DNA of 64,000 bases from Bacteroidota bacterium (GCA_039821555.1 JBCBNX010000005.1:221069-285068); one strand, 5' to 3'. Shown: positions 1 to 9,365, numbered from the stretch's first letter. Translations and numbers: made by a program. The notes: generated by a model from the letters alone, not told the origin.

Positions 1-1
1 G

Positions 2-412
2 GGCGACCTCCACGTGCTCCACCGCCGTCTCGCTCTCGCCGCCGCCGACGCCGACCTCGGGGCCGCCTTCGGCGACGCGCAGCGCTGCCTCCACCAGTCG
101 ATCAACTCGCTCAAGCCGCTCATCGAGTCCATCGACAAGGGCCTCGTGTCCAGCGCCGAGGCGACGCGCGCGGCACTCCAGAAGGAATTCGCCAAGCTCA
201 AGGACCGCATCGAACGCGCCCAGAAGCGCAACGAGGACGTCATCCTCGACCACCTCGAAAAAGCCGCGGTTGGCCTCGTGCCCGGCGGAAAGCTGCAGGA
301 GCGCAGCCTCTCGGCGCTTTACTTCCTCAACAAGTACGGCCCCGCGCTCCTCCACCGCTGGCACGCCGAACTGCCGCTCGATACGTCCCAGCATGCCGTT
401 TGGGAGGTATGA
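2..412 (+). CDS. bshC: Putative bacillithiol synthesis cysteine-adding enzyme BshC, C-terminal part
   Basis: The reading frame is open from the left edge, so this is only the last ~136 residues of a protein that is normally about 540 long. BshC adds cysteine to GlcN-malate in the last step of bacillithiol synthesis in the cytoplasm. The visible part has a charged coiled-coil-like segment (AALQKEFAKLKDRIERAQKR) followed by the typical C-terminal block PGGKLQERSLSALYFLNKYG, which matches my memory of the family. A GTG at 14 lies inside the gene and is not a start. The rest lies outside the window, so no operon statement is possible to the left. Confidence 0.75.
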   Translation, partial: GDLHVLHRRLALAAADADLGAAFGDAQRCLHQSINSLKPLIESIDKGLVSSAEATRAALQKEFAKLKDRIERAQKRNEDVILDHLEKAAVGLVPGGKLQERSLSALYFLNKYGPALLHRWHAELPLDTSQHAVWEV

Positions 413-420
413 GCGCACGG

Positions 421-516
421 ACGTGTGAACGTGTGAAAGAGAATGCGGGAACCGCCCTTGCCACCGCCTTCAGGCCCTACGTTCACACCTTCGCCCCCTC
501 ACACGTCCACACCCGG
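421..516. repeat. Inverted octamer repeat, CGTGTGAA family (copy 1)
   Basis: The gap between bshC and the HD gene starts with ACGTGTGAACGTGTGAA (421-437) and ends with the opposite orientation, GTTCACACC and ACACGTCCACACC (480-513). The same sequence idea recurs at 15555-15590, 22616-22651 and 39800-39880. It can fold into an imperfect hairpin. Function unknown. Confidence 0.6.
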
Positions 517-517
517 A

Positions 518-1204
518 ATGTTCAGTCCTCTCATTGAGCGCGCCGTCGAACTCGCGGCGGAGTGGCACGACGGCACCTACCGCAAGAGCCGCTGGCGGCC
601 GGCCGTGTTCGAGGTACCGCAGGTCGAGGTGGGCGAGCCCGTCGCCGTGCTGCGGGTCCCCGTGATGGCCCACGTCACCGCGGTCGCGCTCACGGTGCAG
701 CGCGCTGGCTGGGACGACGAGACCATAGCCGCCGCCTTCCTCCACGACACCATCGAGGACGCCAACCGCTACGGGCAAGGCCTCAGCTACGAGCAACTCG
801 CCGCCGCGACGACGCCCGGCGTTGCCGACCGGGTCCTCGCCGTGACCGAGCCGAAGAAGGCCGAGAGCGGGCGCTTCCTACCGTGGCAGGTGCGCAAGGA
901 AACGTATGTGCAGCAACTCGCCGACGGCACCGACGAGGCCGCCGCGATCTCGCTCGCCGACAAGCTGCACAACCTCTGGACGATGAACCAAGGGCTCGCG
1001 TGCGGCCGCGACATCTTCACCCGGGCGCGCCATGCCGACGGCTCGCTGCGCGGCCTCTCAGCCGGACCGGCGCAGCAGCAGTGGTACTTCAGCGCTGTCC
1101 TCGACGCAACCGCGCATTTCAGCGATAAACGTCTCGATCCGCAGCGAATCCGGCTCCGCGAGGAGATGAGTCGGTTCGACGAGCTTCTGGCTGAGCGGGG
1201 GTAA
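518..1204 (+). CDS. RelA/SpoT-like HD-domain hydrolase (MESH1-like)
   Basis: A 228-residue HD-superfamily protein. The metal-binding pattern of SpoT-type hydrolases is visible: a histidine in VMAHV, the HD pair in AAFLHDTIED and the distal Asp in ISLADKLHNL. There is no synthetase or TGS domain, so it resembles small alarmone hydrolases (MESH1/SAH type) or other single-domain HD phosphohydrolases. The start at 518 (MFSPLIERAVELAAEW) is preferred. The longer version from 443 would translate the repeat element as a low-complexity proline/threonine leader. The substrate, (p)ppGpp or another nucleotide, is inference from the fold only. Confidence 0.7.
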   Translation: MFSPLIERAVELAAEWHDGTYRKSRWRPAVFEVPQVEVGEPVAVLRVPVMAHVTAVALTVQRAGWDDETIAAAFLHDTIEDANRYGQGLSYEQLAAATTPGVADRVLAVTEPKKAESGRFLPWQVRKETYVQQLADGTDEAAAISLADKLHNLWTMNQGLACGRDIFTRARHADGSLRGLSAGPAQQQWYFSAVLDATAHFSDKRLDPQRIRLREEMSRFDELLAERG

Positions 1205-1220
1205 CGCCCCAGGCAGGCAC

Positions 1221-1268
1221 AAAAAAAACGACCCGGTGTCTTTCCCTACCACGGGGAGACACCGGGTC
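1221..1268 (-). terminator. Rho-independent terminator, minus strand
   Basis: GACCCGGTGTCT (1230-1241) pairs perfectly with AGACACCGGGTC (1257-1268). Read on the minus strand, the 12-bp stem is followed by a run of eight T (1221-1228). It serves a minus-strand transcript that ends well beyond the RND pump gene. Confidence 0.85.
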
Positions 1269-1599
1269 AACGCCCAGAGCCATGAGCGTTCCTTGAGTGC
1301 TAGACTAACCATTCGGGCGCGCCGTGCCTATCCCGTGATCCCGGGATATGTGGGGTACTCCGCAGTCTCCTAGCCGACCCAAGCCGGATTGCAGTCGACA
1401 AAACGCCCTTTTTCTGGCGCTGCTCGCGTGTACCTGCGTCTCGCCGCAGCCCGCACTTCAATTCAAACGGCAAGTTCAGCAGCAGGCCTGGCTCGTTGCT
1501 TCCTCGCGTTCAGGCACCCGTGTGGCCAGCCTGTCCCTCGGCACCATATCCCTCGGCACCGTAGCGCTTGTCGAGGCACAGCATGCGCGCCACTGACCC

Positions 1600-1643
1600 T
1601 AACTAAATCGGCTCCTCGCAGCGGTTGCTAACGGGGAGCCGAT
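1600..1643 (-). terminator. Weak hairpin terminator after the RND pump gene
   Basis: ATCGGCTCC (1607-1615) pairs with GGAGCCGAT (1635-1643), 25 bp past the pump stop codon. The T-tract on the minus strand is poor (TTTAGTT), so read-through to the stronger terminator at 1221-1268 is possible. Confidence 0.45.
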
Positions 1644-1668
1644 CCGGATGTAGAGCCGTTGCCTAGTG

Positions 1669-4600
1669 CTAGCCTGCGCTCGGCGTCGGGCGGACCGTGG
1701 AGCCGTTGCCACCTGCGCCGTCGCCTTCGGGAAGCAGGCGCGACGGGGCCGGGACGAGCGCGGCGTCGGTGTGGAGCGCCGTGTTCGTCGCCTCGTCGGA
1801 GGACGTGCCGAAGCGCGCCGCGATGGAGTCGAACGTGGAGTACATCACCGGCACGATCACAAGTGTCAGGAACGTCGAGAACGTCAGGCCCGAGATGATC
1901 GCCGTGCCCATCGGCCCCCAGAACTGCGTGTTCTCCGAGCCGAGTTGGAAGGCCGGGTCGAGGTCGGTGATGAGGCCCACGAAGTCGATGTTGAGGCCGA
2001 ACGTGAGCGGGACGAGGCCGATTACCGTCGTAAGCGCCGTCAGGAGCACCGGGCGGAGGCGCGTCGCGCCGCCCTCGATGACGGCCTCCTGCTTCTCCTT
2101 GCCCTGCTTGTGTCTCAGCTGTTCGATGTAGTCGATCAACACGATCGCGTTGTTCACGACGATGCCTGCGAGCGAGATCACACCGATGAACGTCATCAGG
2201 CCGAACGGCGTCCGCGTGAGGATTAGCCCAAGCATCACGCCGGTGAGCGAGAGGCCCGTCGCGATCATAATGATGAGCGTGTTGCCGACCGAGTTGAACT
2301 GCAGGAGCAGGATCAGCGTGATGAGCGCGAGGCCAATGAGCAGCGCCGTCGTGAGGAAGCCGAAGCTCTCCGCCTGGTCCTCACTCTCACCCGTGTAGCG
2401 GATCGTGACACCCGGCGGTACCTCGTTGTCGACGTACGGCGCGAGGTAGCCCTGCACGGTAGCGAGCAGCGCGTTGCCGTTGACGCCCTCCGCGGCTCCG
2501 CCAGAGACAGTCACCACACGCTCCTGGTCGAGGCGGGTGATGTTGCCGAGGCCGCTGCCCACGGTGATGTCGGCGACGGAGACGAGCGGGATCTGCTGGC
2601 CCTCGTAGAGGATCGTCAGGCTGCGGAGCGTCTCCAGGCTTTCGCGGTCCTCCTCGCGGAGGCGGACGGTGATGTCGTACTCGTCCTCGCCCGTGCGGAA
2701 GGTGCTCGCCTCGATGCCGTTGACGGCGGCGCGGACGGTCTGCGCGATCTGCCGCGTCGAGAGGCCGAACTGCGCCGCGCGCTCGCGGTCGATGTCCACC
2801 TGAAACTCAGGCCGGCCCGTGTCGAGGTTGTCGCCGATGTCGACGATGCCCGCGAGGTAGGTCTCGCCCGTCTCCGGGTTGATCTCCAGCGAGCCCTGGA
2901 TGAGGCGCTGCTTGATCGCCTGCGAGACCACCACGATCTGGTCGAAGTTCTCGCCTGCAATCTCGATGTTGACCGGCTTGCCCGTCGGCGGGCCGTTCTG
3001 GTCCTTCACGACCTCGAACGTGGTGCCCGGGATGCCGCTGAGTTGCTCGCGGATCTTGCGCAGCGTCATCGTGCTGGGCTCCGCGCGGTCGGCGAAGTCC
3101 TTCATCGTCATCGTGATCGAGCTGTTTTCGGGACTCGCAGAGCCGCCTCCGAACTGGGCATCGCCGCCAATACCCACCTGCGTGAGTACGGTCTTGACGT
3201 TCGCCTCGCTGTCGGCGTTCTCGGCGAGCACGCGCTCGATGCGCTCGTACGTCTCGTCCGCGATGGCGTTGGACGCGTCGATGTTGGTCCCGAGCGGAGC
3301 CTCGACGTTGACCTGAATGAAGTTCGGGTCGTTCGGCGGGAAGAACTCCACGCCCGTCGGCGCGACCTGGAACATCGCGACGATGGCGATGAGCGAGGCG
3401 AGCGTGGCCGTGAGCAGCCGCGCGCGGTTGTCGGTGAGAAGGAGCCGCGTCCGCTGGCCGAGCACGAGCGCTCCGAGCAAGCCAAACACCACGACCACCG
3501 TCGGGAGCAGCATCAATTCAATGACAATGAGCGGCGACTCGATGCGCCCGCCGAGCCACAGGAACGCGCACAAGGTCCCGATTACCGCACCGAAGACGAG
3601 GCCCGCTTTGACCGAGCCCATCCGCCCGAGCATGATCGTCTCGATGGCATGGATCACGATGCCGAGCGCGCCCAGGGCGAGCAGCGCCAGACCGGGGACG
3701 AAGAGCAACTGCGAGGCCGCCTGGCTTACACCGCCGAGCATCGCGCCGCCGATGAGCAGTAGGAAGCCGACGGTGAAGCTGCCGAGCGCGAGCGTGTTGC
3801 GGAGCATCGCCCGCTTGACGCTGTAGTCGCGGTCGAGCATCCAGCTGAGGAAGACGCGGTAGCGCTCCGTGAGACGCGGCACCGTCTGGGTCTGGAAGCG
3901 CAGCGAGAACGGGCCGAGGAAGTACTTGTGGAGGAAGTAGAGCACCGGGATCGACACGGCGAGGAAGACGAAGGTCTTCCAGTTGGCAAGCCCGATCACG
4001 ACCCCGAGGAAGACGATCAGCGCCGTCACGCCGATCCGGAACTGGCGGCTGCGTTTGGGCTTCGCCTCGCCGTCGAGGCGCATGAAGTAGCCCGTCACGA
4101 CGGGGTTGATGACGAGCGCTACGAAGAGGCTCGCCGAGAGCACCACGATGAGCGTGAGCGGCATGTAGCTCATAAACCGCCCGATGATGCCCGGCCAGAA
4201 GAGCATCGGTGCGAACGCGGCCACCGTCGTCGCTGTGGACGCCGCGACGGCCATGCCGACCTCGCCCGTGCCGAGGCGCGCGGCTTCCCAGCGGTCGTAG
4301 CCCATCTCCCGGTAGCGGTAGATGTTCTCGATGATCACGACCGCGTTATCCACCATCATGCCCAGCGCGATGATGAGGCTGAACAGGATGATGAAGTTGA
4401 GCGTCTGCCCCATCACCGCGAAGATGACGAAGCTCAGGAACATCGAGAACGGGATGGCGAGGCCCACGAGCGTCGCGTTGCGCACGCCGAGGAAGAACAG
4501 CAGCACCAGCACCACGAAGATGAGGCCCGAGATGATGTTGTTCTCGAGGTCGCTCACGAGCGTCTCGACGTTCTCGGACGAGTCGCCCGTGAAGGTGATC

Positions 4601-5586
4601 TCGGTGCCGCCGGGCATCGGGAACTCGGCGACGGTCTCGCGGACGCGGTCGACGACCTCGATGATGTTGGTGCCCGGCCGCTTCTTAACGCTCAGCGAGA
4701 CCACGTTGAGGTTCTGCGGGTCGTCGTTGAGGACGTATTCGCCGTCCTCGACCTCCGTGCGGAGCACCTGGAGGCGGGCGAACGAGTCGCGGTCCTTGAA
4801 GCCCATGCGCGCCTCGGCCACGTCGCGGACGTAGATGGGCCGTCCGCCGGGCGCGTCGATCACGAGGCTCTCGATCTCCTCGGGCGTGTCGAACTCGCCG
4901 TCCACGCGGACGAGGTAGTTGAGGCGGCTCACGTCCACCGAGCCGCCGGGGATGTTGGTGTTCTCGCCCTGGATCGTCTCGATGACGTCGTTGAAGGTGA
5001 GGTTGTAGCCCTGGAGCGCGGCGAGGTCGACGTTGACCTGCACCTCGCGCGTGAGCCCGCCGATCAGGTCTACGTCGAGGATACCGGGCACCGACTCGAC
5101 CTCGTCCTGGAGGTCTTCGGCCACGTCGCGGAGCTGGGCGAGCGAGTAGTCGGCGGCGAGGTTGATTGTGATGACCGGGAACTCGCTCGTGTCGATCTCG
5201 GAGACGATGGGCTCCTCGACCTCGCTCGGGAACTCGACCTTGGCGCGGTCTACCGCCTCACGCACGTCGATCTCAGCGTCGTCCACGTCCACGTCCGGCG
5301 TGAACTCGATCACGACCGTCGAGACGCCCTCCGACGAGGTGCTGCGCAGGTCGTCGATGCCGTCCACCGAGACGACCTCGCGCTCGATCTCCTGCGTGAT
5401 GATCGACTCGATGTCGTCGGGGCTCGCGCCGGGGTAGATCGTCGTCACGACGATGGTAGCGAACTCGATCTCCGGCTCGGCCTCCTTCGGGATGTTGACG
5501 TAGGCGAGCAGGCCGCCGATCACGAGCACCAGCGTGAGCACGATCACGGCGATGCGGTTCCCGATGGCGAGGTTGGTGATGGTCAT
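1669..5586 (-). CDS. RND-family efflux pump permease (AcrB/MdtB-like), enlarged
   Basis: Inner-membrane proton-driven pump of a tripartite efflux system. The N-terminus (MTITNLAIGNRIAVIVLTLV) is a typical RND first helix. The TM4 region GMMVDNAVVIIENIYRY carries the family Asp-Asn pair. The porter domains and the second membrane block (GIVVNNAIVLIDYIEQL) are present. At 1305 residues it is about 250 longer than common pumps. The extra length lies between the two halves (about residues 505-740) and adds several hydrophobic helices. It is last in the minus-strand operon tetR-tolC-mfp-rnd. Substrate unknown. Confidence 0.93.
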   Translation of the reverse strand: MTITNLAIGNRIAVIVLTLVLVIGGLLAYVNIPKEAEPEIEFATIVVTTIYPGASPDDIESIITQEIEREVVSVDGIDDLRSTSSEGVSTVVIEFTPDVDVDDAEIDVREAVDRAKVEFPSEVEEPIVSEIDTSEFPVITINLAADYSLAQLRDVAEDLQDEVESVPGILDVDLIGGLTREVQVNVDLAALQGYNLTFNDVIETIQGENTNIPGGSVDVSRLNYLVRVDGEFDTPEEIESLVIDAPGGRPIYVRDVAEARMGFKDRDSFARLQVLRTEVEDGEYVLNDDPQNLNVVSLSVKKRPGTNIIEVVDRVRETVAEFPMPGGTEITFTGDSSENVETLVSDLENNIISGLIFVVLVLLFFLGVRNATLVGLAIPFSMFLSFVIFAVMGQTLNFIILFSLIIALGMMVDNAVVIIENIYRYREMGYDRWEAARLGTGEVGMAVAASTATTVAAFAPMLFWPGIIGRFMSYMPLTLIVVLSASLFVALVINPVVTGYFMRLDGEAKPKRSRQFRIGVTALIVFLGVVIGLANWKTFVFLAVSIPVLYFLHKYFLGPFSLRFQTQTVPRLTERYRVFLSWMLDRDYSVKRAMLRNTLALGSFTVGFLLLIGGAMLGGVSQAASQLLFVPGLALLALGALGIVIHAIETIMLGRMGSVKAGLVFGAVIGTLCAFLWLGGRIESPLIVIELMLLPTVVVVFGLLGALVLGQRTRLLLTDNRARLLTATLASLIAIVAMFQVAPTGVEFFPPNDPNFIQVNVEAPLGTNIDASNAIADETYERIERVLAENADSEANVKTVLTQVGIGGDAQFGGGSASPENSSITMTMKDFADRAEPSTMTLRKIREQLSGIPGTTFEVVKDQNGPPTGKPVNIEIAGENFDQIVVVSQAIKQRLIQGSLEINPETGETYLAGIVDIGDNLDTGRPEFQVDIDRERAAQFGLSTRQIAQTVRAAVNGIEASTFRTGEDEYDITVRLREEDRESLETLRSLTILYEGQQIPLVSVADITVGSGLGNITRLDQERVVTVSGGAAEGVNGNALLATVQGYLAPYVDNEVPPGVTIRYTGESEDQAESFGFLTTALLIGLALITLILLLQFNSVGNTLIIMIATGLSLTGVMLGLILTRTPFGLMTFIGVISLAGIVVNNAIVLIDYIEQLRHKQGKEKQEAVIEGGATRLRPVLLTALTTVIGLVPLTFGLNIDFVGLITDLDPAFQLGSENTQFWGPMGTAIISGLTFSTFLTLVIVPVMYSTFDSIAARFGTSSDEATNTALHTDAALVPAPSRLLPEGDGAGGNGSTVRPTPSAG

Positions 5587-5679
5587 GGGTTCGGGCTGTT
5601 AGCGGGGAGCCATGGGTGGGTGGAGGCTCAGGTCCGAATCAAATGAAAAGGCTCTCAGCTAGAGGCCGAGTGCCAGAAG

Positions 5680-6867
5680 CTAGCGGCGCAGTGCGGCAAC
5701 GGACTGGTCGTCCTGACCGACCACACGCACGCGGTCGCCGGTGGCGATCTGGGTCTGGCCGGAGACGATGACGCGGTCGCCGGGCTGGAGGCCGCCGTTG
5801 ACGACGACGCGCCCGCTCGCCTGCGGGCCGAGGGCAACGCGGCGGCGCTCGGCGGTGTAGAGGCGCTCGCCGCCTTTGGCTTCGGCCTCAGGGACGGCCA
5901 CGTAGACGCTCGCGCCGACCTCGTCGCGCACGATGGCGGCGAGCGGCACGGCGAGCACGTTGTCCAGCACCGAGCGCGTGACGAAAAGCTTCATCACCAT
6001 GGCAGGCTTGAGCGTGCCGTTGCGGTTGTCGAGCTCGACCTCGACGGGGAAGGTGCGGTTCTGCGGGTTGATGGCGCTGCCGACGAACGACACCGAGCCG
6101 CGCAGGTCTTGGAGGCCGTAGGCGGTCGGCGCGATGCGGACGGGGGTGCCGCGGCGGATGTCGTTGGCGTAGCGCTCGGGCACGCCCGCGATGATCTCGA
6201 CGCGCTGCGTGGCGACGACGCGCGCCACCTGCATGCCGGGTGCGACCATCTCGCCGCGGTCGGCGAAGTGCTGCTCGACGGTCCCGCCGAAGGGCGCCGT
6301 GACGACGGTGTTGCTGAGCGCCTCCTGCGCCTGCTCGACGGCAGCCTCGCTCTGGGCAACCTGCGCCTTAGCTTGCGCCAACTGGGTGCGGACGCCCTGG
6401 AACTCCAGCGCTGAGATGATCGAGTCGGCGAAGAGCGGCTCCTGGCGGTCGAACTGGTCCTGCGCCAACTCAAGCTGCGCGAGGGCCACATCGCGGCTGG
6501 CCTCGGCCTGGCTCAGCGCCGTGCGCGGCAGCGCCGGGTCAATGCGCGCCACCGTGCCGCCCGGGCGCACGTAGGTGCCTTCTTCGGCGACGAACGTCAG
6601 CCGCCCCGACGACTCCGCCGAGAGCGTGGCGTCGTCCGGGGCCTCGACGGTGCCGGTCAATTCGATGGTGTCCTCGAAGCGCTCGGCGTCGATCGTCACC
6701 ACCTCCACAGGCGTGGCGGGCAGTGCGAGCACGGCGGGGCTGTCGGCCGCGGCCTCCTCCGCCGTCCCATCGGGCTGGCTACAGCCCGAGAAGAAAAGCG
6801 CGAGGACCACGGCGAGCACGAGCAGCGCGAAGCCGGAGAAGAGCGAGAAACGAGCGGGGGCGGTCAT
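5680..6867 (-). CDS. RND periplasmic adaptor (membrane fusion) lipoprotein
   Basis: The 395-residue HlyD/AcrA-type adaptor links the inner-membrane pump to the TolC-like channel. The N-terminus has a hydrophobic stretch ending in a lipobox (FFSGC), so it is probably lipid-anchored. The order is: lipoyl-like half (GRLTFVAEEGTYVRPGGTVA), a helical hairpin rich in Ala/Gln (about residues 125-195), the returning lipoyl half (VTAPFGGTVEQHFADRGEMV), and beta-barrel and membrane-proximal domains. It lies 93 bp from the pump gene and 89 bp from tolC, so all are likely one transcript. Confidence 0.93.
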   Translation of the reverse strand: MTAPARFSLFSGFALLVLAVVLALFFSGCSQPDGTAEEAAADSPAVLALPATPVEVVTIDAERFEDTIELTGTVEAPDDATLSAESSGRLTFVAEEGTYVRPGGTVARIDPALPRTALSQAEASRDVALAQLELAQDQFDRQEPLFADSIISALEFQGVRTQLAQAKAQVAQSEAAVEQAQEALSNTVVTAPFGGTVEQHFADRGEMVAPGMQVARVVATQRVEIIAGVPERYANDIRRGTPVRIAPTAYGLQDLRGSVSFVGSAINPQNRTFPVEVELDNRNGTLKPAMVMKLFVTRSVLDNVLAVPLAAIVRDEVGASVYVAVPEAEAKGGERLYTAERRRVALGPQASGRVVVNGGLQPGDRVIVSGQTQIATGDRVRVVGQDDQSVAALRR

Positions 6868-6873
6868 GTCAGG

Positions 6874-6956
6874 AGTGGCAAGCGACAGGTGGCAGGTGGC
6901 AAGAGGTGGGCAAGCGGGCCGCGGGACCGTTCACTTGCTTCTTGCCACTAGCCACT
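6874..6956. repeat. GTGGCAA-type tandem repeats as an inverted pair
   Basis: The space between the adaptor and tolC genes is filled by variants of AGTGGCA/GGTGGCA on the left (6874-6910) and by the opposite orientation CTTGCCACTAGCCACT on the right (6940-6957). The period is about seven bases. It resembles the short-tandem islands elsewhere in this window in layout but not in sequence. Confidence 0.5.
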
Positions 6957-8555
6957 TCAGCGCATCGTGAATTCAGAAGAGGGGTCGGCGTCGGCGTCGA
7001 GGCGGAGGGTGCCGGTGGCACGTTCGAGGTTGGAGCGCGCGATCAGGAGGTCGTGGACGGCCTGGAGGTAGGCCAGGCGCGACTGGTCGAGCGCGTTGGA
7101 GGCGTCGCGGACCTGGAGCGGCGTGGCAACGCCGTTTTCGAGGCGCGCCTCGGCAAAGCTGTAGGCCGTCTCGGCGCGCTGCACGTTCTGGTCCTGCGCC
7201 GCGATGCGCTGCTGCGCCGAGCGGAGGTCACGCAGCGCGCGCGACACGTCCAGCCGCGCGGACTCCGTAGCCTGCGCAAGCGCGATCTCGGCCTGGTCGA
7301 TGGCGATCTGCCGCTGTTGCATCCGGCGCGTCGTCTGGAAGCCGTTGAAGAGGTTCCACCGCAGGCTCACACCGACGCTCACGTTGGGCTGCCAGTAGGC
7401 GTCGGAGAAGAAGCCTTCGGTGTCGCTCTCGAACAGGAACGGATCGTTCTGGTCGGGCTGGAGCGTCACGGTGCGGTCGTCGGGCACGTTGCCTGAGTAG
7501 GCAAGCGTGGCGCTGGCCTCGATGGTGGGGAAGTACTGCGAGCGCGTGATGCCGCGGTCGACTTGGCGAAGCTCGACGCCGAGACGTGCCTGGGTGAGAT
7601 CAGGACGCCGCTCCATCGCCGTCTCGACGGCGTCGGCGAGCAGGACCGACTGGAAGAGCGCATCCGAAGGCAGGTCGAGGTCGCCGCGCAGCCCGACGTT
7701 GTCCGCCACAGGCAGGCCGAGCGTGAGCAGCAGGTTGTCCGACGCCAGCGCCGCTGACGCCTCTGCGTCGATGAGTTGCGTCTCCAGGTTGGCGAGCTCG
7801 ACCTCGGCGGTGAGGCGCTCGAACTTGGGCATCACGCCCTGTGCCACCCGACGCGTCGTCTCGTCCACGTTCTGCGCCGAGCGCTCGACGCTTGCCGCGA
7901 GCACACGCACCTGATTCTGAGCGAGCAGTGCCCCATAGAAGGCCTGCCGGGTCTGGTGAAGCACGTCTTGCAGTTGGGTCTCCAGCGCGGCCTGGTTGAA
8001 GTCCTTCAGGCTTCGCGCGCCGCGCACCGCCGCGAAGGCGCTGCCGCTGTAGAGCGTCTGCGTGATCGTGATCGCGCCTTGGAACTGGTTGTCGACGGCG
8101 AACGGGTTGCCGCCCTCCTCCACGACAATCCCGGCCGCGTCGAGGCCGTCCTGCTGGCGCGAGAGGAATTCGCTAAAGGCAATTGGGTCGGTGCCGGGGT
8201 TGTCGTCCGTCCGGGCGTCCTCGTTGAACACCAGCCAGTCGATGGCGCCGAGGCCGCCGAAGAGGTTGCCGGCCGATGAGCCCGCGAAGGGATCAGCCTG
8301 CTTCAGGTTGCGGGTGTAGCCTGCCGAGGCGTCGACCTGCGGGAAGAGTTGGCCCCAGGCCTCGCTCACCTGCGCGTCGGCGTTCTGCACGTCGAGGGCG
8401 GCAGTGAGGAGCGCGTAGTTGCGCTGGGTGGCGATCTGCATCGCCTCGTCGAGCGAGATCGAGACAACGGCGGGGCTGTCCTGGGCCTGACTCGGCGGCG
8501 CGAACAGGAAGGCGGCCATGAACGTGATCACGGCGGCCAAAGGAAGGCGGGACAT
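6957..8555 (-). CDS. TolC-family outer-membrane efflux channel
   Basis: A 532-residue outer-membrane factor forming the exit duct of the efflux system. The start at 8555 gives a clean signal peptide (MSRLPLAAVITFMAAFLFAP, cleavage near PSQAQ-DS). The longer frame to 8612 only adds a basic leader. Two internal repeats are seen, each with long Ala/Gln/Glu-rich coiled coils (SLDEAMQIATQRNYALLTAA; later IAQAEIALAQ-like stretches) and strand segments rich in aromatic residues, as in TolC. It is placed between tetR and the adaptor gene in the same direction. Confidence 0.92.
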   Translation of the reverse strand: MSRLPLAAVITFMAAFLFAPPSQAQDSPAVVSISLDEAMQIATQRNYALLTAALDVQNADAQVSEAWGQLFPQVDASAGYTRNLKQADPFAGSSAGNLFGGLGAIDWLVFNEDARTDDNPGTDPIAFSEFLSRQQDGLDAAGIVVEEGGNPFAVDNQFQGAITITQTLYSGSAFAAVRGARSLKDFNQAALETQLQDVLHQTRQAFYGALLAQNQVRVLAASVERSAQNVDETTRRVAQGVMPKFERLTAEVELANLETQLIDAEASAALASDNLLLTLGLPVADNVGLRGDLDLPSDALFQSVLLADAVETAMERRPDLTQARLGVELRQVDRGITRSQYFPTIEASATLAYSGNVPDDRTVTLQPDQNDPFLFESDTEGFFSDAYWQPNVSVGVSLRWNLFNGFQTTRRMQQRQIAIDQAEIALAQATESARLDVSRALRDLRSAQQRIAAQDQNVQRAETAYSFAEARLENGVATPLQVRDASNALDQSRLAYLQAVHDLLIARSNLERATGTLRLDADADPSSEFTMR

Positions 8556-8672
8556 CGGCGTTGAACGGGTCCGAGAAGAAAGGCGGAGCAGCGGAAGCAA
8601 CGAAGACAACATCGGAGTTGGCGGTGTCAGCCCTGTGTCGTGTGTGCGAGAGGTGTGACGAGCAGCGCGTTC

Positions 8673-9365
8673 TCAGGCGGCGGGGTGGACGCACATGCCG
8701 TCGAACAGCACCGTCGTCAGGAAGTCGGCCACCTCGTCGATCGACTGCCAAGGTGCTTCGGCAGGAGCCTCGCAACCGGGCGGCGGGTTGAGATACATGA
8801 GGATGCCCTTGACGTTGCCCATGATCGTGTGGACGACGGGCTCGACGGGGAGGCGGCGGAGCGTTCCGGCTTCCATCGCGGCTTCGAGCGGGCCTGCCAT
8901 GATGCCGAGGATCTCGTCGCGGCGGCGCATGAGCCGCACCGCTTTCGCTTCCTCGCCTTCGATCATCATGCGCTGCACCTCCTTGATGAGCAGGAAGAAG
9001 GCCGCCTGGTTGAGCGTGAAGTGCTGCATCAGCCGGGCGATCAGGCTCCGGTAGACTTCACGCACGGGCTGCCCGTTGGTATCGGCGAGGTGCTCGCTGA
9101 GGAGCGCGGTGAGCCCGTCGTAGAGGTCGTCGAAGACGGCGAAGAGGAGTTCCTCCTTGCCGCCGGGGAAGTAGTTGTAGAGCGTGCCCTTGCCGAACTC
9201 GGCGCGCTCGGCGACCTCGTCTAGGGTCGCGCTGGCATAGCCTTTCTCAGCGAAGAGCGCGGTGGCGGCGTCGAGCATGGCCGCACGGCGGGCGAGGCGC
9301 TCGCGTTCGCGGCGGGACAGGCCCTGGTCCGGGCGGGCGGGAGCAGCAGGCGAGACAGGCGTCAT
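8673..9365 (-). CDS. TetR-family transcriptional regulator of the efflux operon
   Basis: The 230-residue regulator has an N-terminal helix-turn-helix (about residues 28-75): MLDAATALFAEKGYASATLD, then the recognition region FGKGTLYNYFPGGKEEL. The C-terminal ligand-binding half is all-helical. It is first in a minus-strand operon with tolC, adaptor and pump, so it most likely represses them in response to a pump substrate. A candidate operator lies about 65 bp upstream of its start (9429-9444). The first ~20 residues are basic and low-complexity, so a later start cannot be excluded. Confidence 0.9.
   Translation of the reverse strand: MTPVSPAAPARPDQGLSRRERERLARRAAMLDAATALFAEKGYASATLDEVAERAEFGKGTLYNYFPGGKEELLFAVFDDLYDGLTALLSEHLADTNGQPVREVYRSLIARLMQHFTLNQAAFFLLIKEVQRMMIEGEEAKAVRLMRRRDEILGIMAGPLEAAMEAGTLRRLPVEPVVHTIMGNVKGILMYLNPPPGCEAPAEAPWQSIDEVADFLTTVLFDGMCVHPAA

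Larger units (their letters stand above)
1205..1668. other. 464-bp gap with minus-strand hairpins; possible untranslated RNA
   Basis: No convincing coding region. It holds a hairpin just past the RND pump gene (1600-1643), a strong minus-strand terminator (1221-1268), a perfect ATCCCGGGAT palindrome inside a larger inverted repeat near 1335-1355, and two direct copies of CCCTCGGCACC near 1535-1562. The short open frames here have no coding signature. The space between the two minus-strand terminators could encode a small RNA, but I recognise no family. Confidence 0.35.

Noticed and set aside
421..516. Inverted octamers considered as a transposon end
   Set aside because: No transposase and no long terminal repeats; left as a small repeat family.
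1058..1312. Minus-strand small frame with closely spaced Trp codons near a terminator, considered as a leader peptide
   Set aside because: No gene follows it on the minus strand that could be attenuated, and the frame runs into the terminator and the HD gene.
3928..5646. 572-codon plus-strand open frame opposite the RND pump gene
   Set aside because: His/Asp/Arg/Val-rich antisense translation typical of GC-rich DNA; the pump on the other strand is a clear family member.
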